Positions 60,322-64,000 of a DNA stretch of 64,000 nt are shown here, piece by piece; position 1 is the stretch's first letter; each line of letters starts with the position of its first letter. The DNA is taken from positions 248,001-312,000 of the forward strand of contig NZ_CP103289.1 of assembly GCF_024757985.1 (NCBI RefSeq). Reading direction: 5' to 3'. A model generated the notes under the pieces. That model searched no databases and was not told where the DNA came from. It saw only the letters and a program-made list of their open reading frames with translations. This DNA comes from Cellulomonas sp. NS3 (GTDB lineage Bacteria > Actinomycetota > Actinomycetes > Actinomycetales > Cellulomonadaceae). The position numbers were made by a program, and so were the translations under genes.

Positions 60322-60406
60322 AGTCGTCTCCGCGGCCCTCGTCCCCGGTGGCGGGCGGTGCCCCGTGGTTGGGTACCCGTGAGCCACGGCCCGAAGGAGC
60401 CCGACG

Positions 60407-60931
60407 ATGACGCCGACGACCGACCCCACGCCGACCGACCGGGCGCCCACCCGGGCCGCGCACGCCGCCGGTGCGTGCGGCTCCGCGTGCCACGGGCTCA
60501 CGCGCCGCAGCGTGCTGCGCGGTGCGGGCGCCGCCTCGCTCGGGGCGGCCGCGCTCGTGCTGGCGGCCTGCGCGGGCCCGTCCGACGCCGACGGGGCTCC
60601 CGCGGGCGCCGAGGGCGGGGCGTCGGCCGGCGGCGGCTCGGGCGTCCTCGCGAAGCTGGCGGACGTCCCCGTCGGTGGTGCGCTCGCGGTGACGGGGCCC
60701 GACGACGTGCCGCTGCTCCTCCTGCAGCCGACGGCGGGCACCGTGGTCGCGCTGGTCGCGGTGTGCACCCACCAGGGCTGCACGGTCGTGGCCGACGGCG
60801 ACGCGCTGGTCTGCCCGTGCCACGGCTCGGTGTTCTCGCCGGAGGACGGCTCGGTGATCGTGGGTCCGGCGGAGGAGCCGCTCGCGGCGTTCCCGGTCGA
60901 GCTCGTGGACGGCGGGGTCGTCGCCGCCTGA
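60407..60931 (+). CDS. Rieske [2Fe-2S] lipoprotein with Tat signal
   Basis: 174 residues. A twin-arginine signal (TRRSVLRGAGAASLGAAALV) ends in lipobox LAAC, then a Ser/Gly/Ala linker. The Rieske cluster motifs are CTHQGCTV and CPCHGSVF with GSVIVGPAEEPL after, so both His-Cys pairs are present. It is a stand-alone small Rieske protein like those of actinobacterial electron transfer, with no oxygenase or cytochrome gene nearby. GAAGGAG precedes ATG 60407. Confidence 0.92.
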   Translation: MTPTTDPTPTDRAPTRAAHAAGACGSACHGLTRRSVLRGAGAASLGAAALVLAACAGPSDADGAPAGAEGGASAGGGSGVLAKLADVPVGGALAVTGPDDVPLLLLQPTAGTVVALVAVCTHQGCTVVADGDALVCPCHGSVFSPEDGSVIVGPAEEPLAAFPVELVDGGVVAA

Positions 60932-60946
60932 GCGACCCCTGCGACG

Positions 60947-61384
60947 TCACTGCAGGCAGAACTCGTTCCCCTCGGGGTCCTGCAGCACGACCCAGTAGCC
61001 GCCGGGCTCGGTGCCGTCGCCGATCCGCCGCGCGCCGTGGCGGTCGACGAGCTCCGCGGCGCGGGCGTCCACGCGACGCCGCCGCTCGTCGAGCGGGACG
61101 TCCCGCCCGCCGCCGCACGTGACGTCGAGGTGCACGCGGTTCTTCGCGGTCTTCCCCTCGGGCACGCGCTGGAAGAGCAGGCGCGGGCCGGTCCCCGTCG
61201 GGTCCACGACCGAGTACGCCGCGTCCCGCTCGTCGTCGGGGACGCCCTGCGCGTCGAGGAACGCGTCCCACGACGCGAACCCCTCGGGCGCGGGCTGCTC
61301 GACGTAGCCGAGCACCTCGCCCCAGAACTCGCCGAGCTCGCGCGGCCGCGCCGCGTCGAAGGTCACCTGGAACTCGAGCGCCAT
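60947..61384 (-). CDS. VOC-family protein
   Basis: 145 residues. The N terminus LEFQVTFDAARPRELGEFWGEVLGY and the C-terminal TEPGGYWVVLQDPEGNEFCLQ are the two halves of the glyoxalase-like fold (each shown in part). It matches the actinobacterial VOC group often annotated as glyoxalase-like (PF18029). Metal site residues are not certain. GGGAG lies 6 nt upstream of ATG 61384. Confidence 0.88.
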   Translation of the reverse strand: MALEFQVTFDAARPRELGEFWGEVLGYVEQPAPEGFASWDAFLDAQGVPDDERDAAYSVVDPTGTGPRLLFQRVPEGKTAKNRVHLDVTCGGGRDVPLDERRRRVDARAAELVDRHGARRIGDGTEPGGYWVVLQDPEGNEFCLQ

Positions 61385-61457
61385 GGTTGCTCCCGCCTCG
61401 TCGGCTGCCGTCGGGCCCCGACGCTACCGAGGAGGTCCGACGCGCACCACGGTCCGC

Positions 61458-63965
61458 CTAGAGCTCGCCCTTGCGCTGCAGGTACCGCATCGCCGCCCAG
61501 CCGATCGGGATCCGCAGCCAGAACGTCAGCGCGCGGAACAGGAACGCCACGGAGACCGCGACACCGGCGTTGATGCCGACGGAGGTCAGGCCCGCGGACA
61601 GCGCGAGCTCGACCGTGCCGAGGCCGCCCGGGGTCGGCACGAGGGAGCCCGCGGTGTTCCCGGCGAGGTAGAGCAGCGCGACCTGCACGAGCGAGACGTG
61701 CTGCCCGAAGGCCTGCAGCGCCGCGTCGAACGCGAGCACGTAGCCCATGGTCATGAGCACGTTCCCGCCGAACGCGAGCGCGAGGCGGCGCGGCTGCCCG
61801 ACGACCTCGATGAGCCGCGGCCACGTCTGGCGCAGCATCGGCAGCGTCTTCGAGGCGACCCACGTGCGCACCGCCGGCACGAGCAGCGTGGACGCGACGA
61901 GCAACGCGAGGATGCCGATCGCGAGGAACATCTGCGGCGACGCGGGCAGCGGCGACGCCTGCCGGGTGCCCGACGCGATCGACAGCCCGAGCAGCAGCAG
62001 GATCGTCACGACGAACTGCGAGACCTGCACGAGCGCCACGGTCGCGGCCGCCAGTCCCGTCGAGACCCCGCGCCGGGTGAGCATCCGCAGGTTGAGCGCC
62101 GCGGGGCCGATCCCGGCGGGGGCGGCGAGCGCGACGAACGTCGCCGCGGTCTGCACGAGGGTCGCGCGCCACACCGGCAGGCGCACGGGCGAGAACGCGA
62201 CGAACGCGAGGGCCGCGCCGACGAGGGTCACCAGGCCGAGGCCGAACGACACGAGGCTCCAGCGCCAGTCGCTCTCGCCGACCGCGGTCATGATCTCGTC
62301 GACGTTGATCGTGGTCAGGACGACGACGACGGCGACCGTCGTCAGGAAGATCGTCAGGAGGGTCCGGGCGCCGAACCGCACGAGCTGCTCGGGGTGCACG
62401 TCCGCCTCGGGCAGCCGCTGCACGAGCGCGGACCGCAGCTCGGCGAGGACCTCCTTGTGCGCACGCATCTCGTCGCGCGTGCGCTGGGGGAGCGCGATGG
62501 TCTGGAGCAGCGGGCCGACCGCGGCGATGTCCTCGTCGGGCAGCACGCGCGACGCCGACTCCAGGGCGCGCGTGGCACCGACCCGCAGCGCGAGCAGGGC
62601 CACGAGCTGCGTGACGTCCATGCGGCGGGCGAGATCGGAGGACGCGACGTCGCCCTGCTCCCAGCCCACGAGCCACACGACGGGCCGCCCGACGACGACG
62701 TCGACGAGCACGACGTCGCTGGTCAGCGCGCGGTGCGCGATCCCGGCGCCGTGCGCGAGCCGCAGCTGCGCCCAGACCTCCTCGAGCATCTCGTCGGTGA
62801 TCTCCTCGGGGTCGAGGTCCGCGAGCGGGCGCGCGGACCCGGGCGCCTCCTGGACGAGCAGCATCGAGTCGTCGGCCTCGGAGACGCTCAGCAGGCGCGG
62901 GGTCCGGACGCCGGCGGCACGGGCGGCGTAGGCGAGCAGCGCGGCGCGCTCGGCGGCCTGGCGCAGGGACACGACGGAGCGCCCGTCGAGCCCGCGCAGC
63001 CGCAGCGAGCGCCACAGCCGGGACAGCATGCCGACGACCTGGCGGTCGCCGTCGAGCACGACGACGTCGAGGTCCTGCCCGTCGGCCGTCGTGAGGTCGT
63101 AGACGCGGTGGTCGGAGTACCGGGCGATCGCGCGGGTGGTCGTGGTCGGCGCGTCGGGCGTGGCCGGGCCGTCGGCGTGCTCCGCGTGCGCGTCGGGCAC
63201 GCGGGCGATCCGGACCGGTTCGAAGCCCGCGCGTCGCACGCCGTCGACGAGGCTCACGCCGTACGCGCGCTCGGAGCGCACCCCGGACAGGTAGCGGACG
63301 CCGAGCCCGGCGACGCGCCCGACGAGCAGCGCGACGGCGAGGCCCGGCAGCGAGACCTGCGCGGTGATGAGCACGACGCCGACCCAGACCCAGAGCAGGT
63401 TCCACGACCAGGCGACGGTGCGGCGCCGGGTCCGCGGGCCCGACGTCGTGAGCAGGCCCGCGATGAGCGCCACGTACGGCGGGACGGTGAGCACCCAGTC
63501 GCCCCGGAGGCGGACCGACATCCCGGTGACGAGCTCCTCGGGCCCGAACGTGTGCACGGCCCACGCGATGACCATGCAGACGAGCAGGCCGCTGAGCGCG
63601 GCGGCGAGCGCCTCCAGCAGCTGGCGCCCGAGCCGCCGGATCGCGAGCTCGGTGAGCACGGCGACGGGTGCGAGCACCACGACGACGAGCTCGAGCACCG
63701 TCACGGGGAAGACGAGGATCTGGCCGAGCAGCGAGGAGAAGCCGCGCACGTCCTCGGCGACGCCCGTCGTGGTGTTCTGCGCGTAGGTCGCGGCGACGAG
63801 GACGAGGGCGATCCCGAGCGTCCCGACGACCACGCCGAGCAGGTCGCTCGGGTGGTGCACGCGGACCGCGGGGGTGTCGACGATCTCGACGCCCGCGAGG
63901 CGGTCGGCGTCGTCGTCGGGCGACGGGCCGAGACCGAGTCGCGCGGTCGTCGGCAGCTCGGGCAT
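61458..63965 (-). CDS. Flippase-like (LPG synthase TM) protein with pseudokinase domain
   Basis: 835 residues. Six N-terminal helices (~45-220) are followed by a cytosolic kinase-like domain (~250-470), then an eight-helix UPF0104/LPG-synthase-TM module (~530-830; APAGIGPAALNLRMLTRRGV and GNTAGSLVPTPGGLGTVELA). In the kinase part the HRD loop reads AHRALTSDVVLVD (H411, D to A) and the metal DFG reads VGWEQG, so it is likely a pseudokinase. Lipid flipping or lipid sensing is the family role. ATG 63965 lies 7 nt after a TACACT box. Confidence 0.85.
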   Translation of the reverse strand: MPELPTTARLGLGPSPDDDADRLAGVEIVDTPAVRVHHPSDLLGVVVGTLGIALVLVAATYAQNTTTGVAEDVRGFSSLLGQILVFPVTVLELVVVVLAPVAVLTELAIRRLGRQLLEALAAALSGLLVCMVIAWAVHTFGPEELVTGMSVRLRGDWVLTVPPYVALIAGLLTTSGPRTRRRTVAWSWNLLWVWVGVVLITAQVSLPGLAVALLVGRVAGLGVRYLSGVRSERAYGVSLVDGVRRAGFEPVRIARVPDAHAEHADGPATPDAPTTTTRAIARYSDHRVYDLTTADGQDLDVVVLDGDRQVVGMLSRLWRSLRLRGLDGRSVVSLRQAAERAALLAYAARAAGVRTPRLLSVSEADDSMLLVQEAPGSARPLADLDPEEITDEMLEEVWAQLRLAHGAGIAHRALTSDVVLVDVVVGRPVVWLVGWEQGDVASSDLARRMDVTQLVALLALRVGATRALESASRVLPDEDIAAVGPLLQTIALPQRTRDEMRAHKEVLAELRSALVQRLPEADVHPEQLVRFGARTLLTIFLTTVAVVVVLTTINVDEIMTAVGESDWRWSLVSFGLGLVTLVGAALAFVAFSPVRLPVWRATLVQTAATFVALAAPAGIGPAALNLRMLTRRGVSTGLAAATVALVQVSQFVVTILLLLGLSIASGTRQASPLPASPQMFLAIGILALLVASTLLVPAVRTWVASKTLPMLRQTWPRLIEVVGQPRRLALAFGGNVLMTMGYVLAFDAALQAFGQHVSLVQVALLYLAGNTAGSLVPTPGGLGTVELALSAGLTSVGINAGVAVSVAFLFRALTFWLRIPIGWAAMRYLQRKGEL

Positions 63966-63972
63966 ACCGGCG

Positions 63973-63978
63973 AGTGTA
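63973..63978 (-). promoter_or_regulatory. -10 box for leaderless flippase-like gene
   Basis: On the minus strand TACACT is followed by 7 nt and ATG 63965, without a ribosome-binding site. Confidence 0.5.
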
Positions 63979-64000
63979 GGCAGCGGGCCCCTCCCGGCTC

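Overview
The window is about 64 kb of very GC-rich DNA with dense, short-spaced genes, many GTG starts and frequent 1-4 bp gene overlaps. Together with the gene content (GH13/LLM pair, TrpB2, NfeD/flotillin, GAF/PP2C and anti-sigma signalling, a CgArsR-type ArsR with Cys15/Cys16) this points to an actinobacterial chromosome, probably of the Cellulomonadaceae or a close relative. The family-level call is inference. I saw no rRNA, tRNA, CRISPR array, transposase or phage gene. Apart from small degraded loci the window reads as ordinary chromosome.

Layout. 1-12.5 kb: the 3' end of sbcC, a relic with an EAL-like motif, a GAF/PP2C phosphatase, a MacB-type ABC exporter pair, a VOC/HxlR pair behind a palindromic operator, an Rcp1-like response regulator, a GAF protein, an LLM oxidoreductase coupled to a GH13 enzyme, and an anti-sigma kinase/STAS pair with a possible 44-codon coupled ORF. 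12.6-25.7 kb: two MFS exporters, a glycolipid-binding-like protein, a PrmC-related methyltransferase, NfeD plus flotillin, a 30-bp repeat cluster, a phosphotransferase, an LmeA-like protein, an isochorismatase-type hydrolase, an M50-like protease, a lipoprotein/secreted-protein pair and an AlkD-like protein. 25.7-35.6 kb: a 1,853-residue DUF4011/SF1-helicase/nuclease-like protein, a nucleotidyltransferase-methyltransferase fusion, TrpB2 and an AI-2E-family permease. 35.8-42.9 kb: azoreductase/MarR, ArsM/ArsR, two GNATs, a GMC oxidoreductase and a ferredoxin-like protein. 43-46.9 kb: a decayed hipBA locus, an ATP-grasp enzyme and a two-gene unit led by a protein with an AGNxAV motif (effector-like). 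47-56 kb: two AraC regulators, LtrA, a kinase pseudogene, a four-gene run (two MFS, hydrolase, cupin) and a VOC/TetR pair sharing a large double operator. 56-64 kb: a PBP, a phosphotransferase, a cyclic-di-GMP-I riboswitch controlling a 55-residue ORF, a Rieske lipoprotein, a VOC protein and a flippase-like protein with a pseudokinase domain.

How the parts work together. Regulator/target pairs recur with visible operators: HxlR/VOC, MarR/azoreductase, ArsR/ArsM and TetR/VOC. A second theme is leaderless expression: many starts lie 6-8 nt after a TAnnnT-type -10 box. The most notable element is 59.84-60.32 kb, where a perfect CRP-type site, a GEMM-I (c-di-GMP) aptamer, a tiny ORF and a 13-bp terminator hairpin follow one another. 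This suggests a small protein under two nucleotide second messengers.
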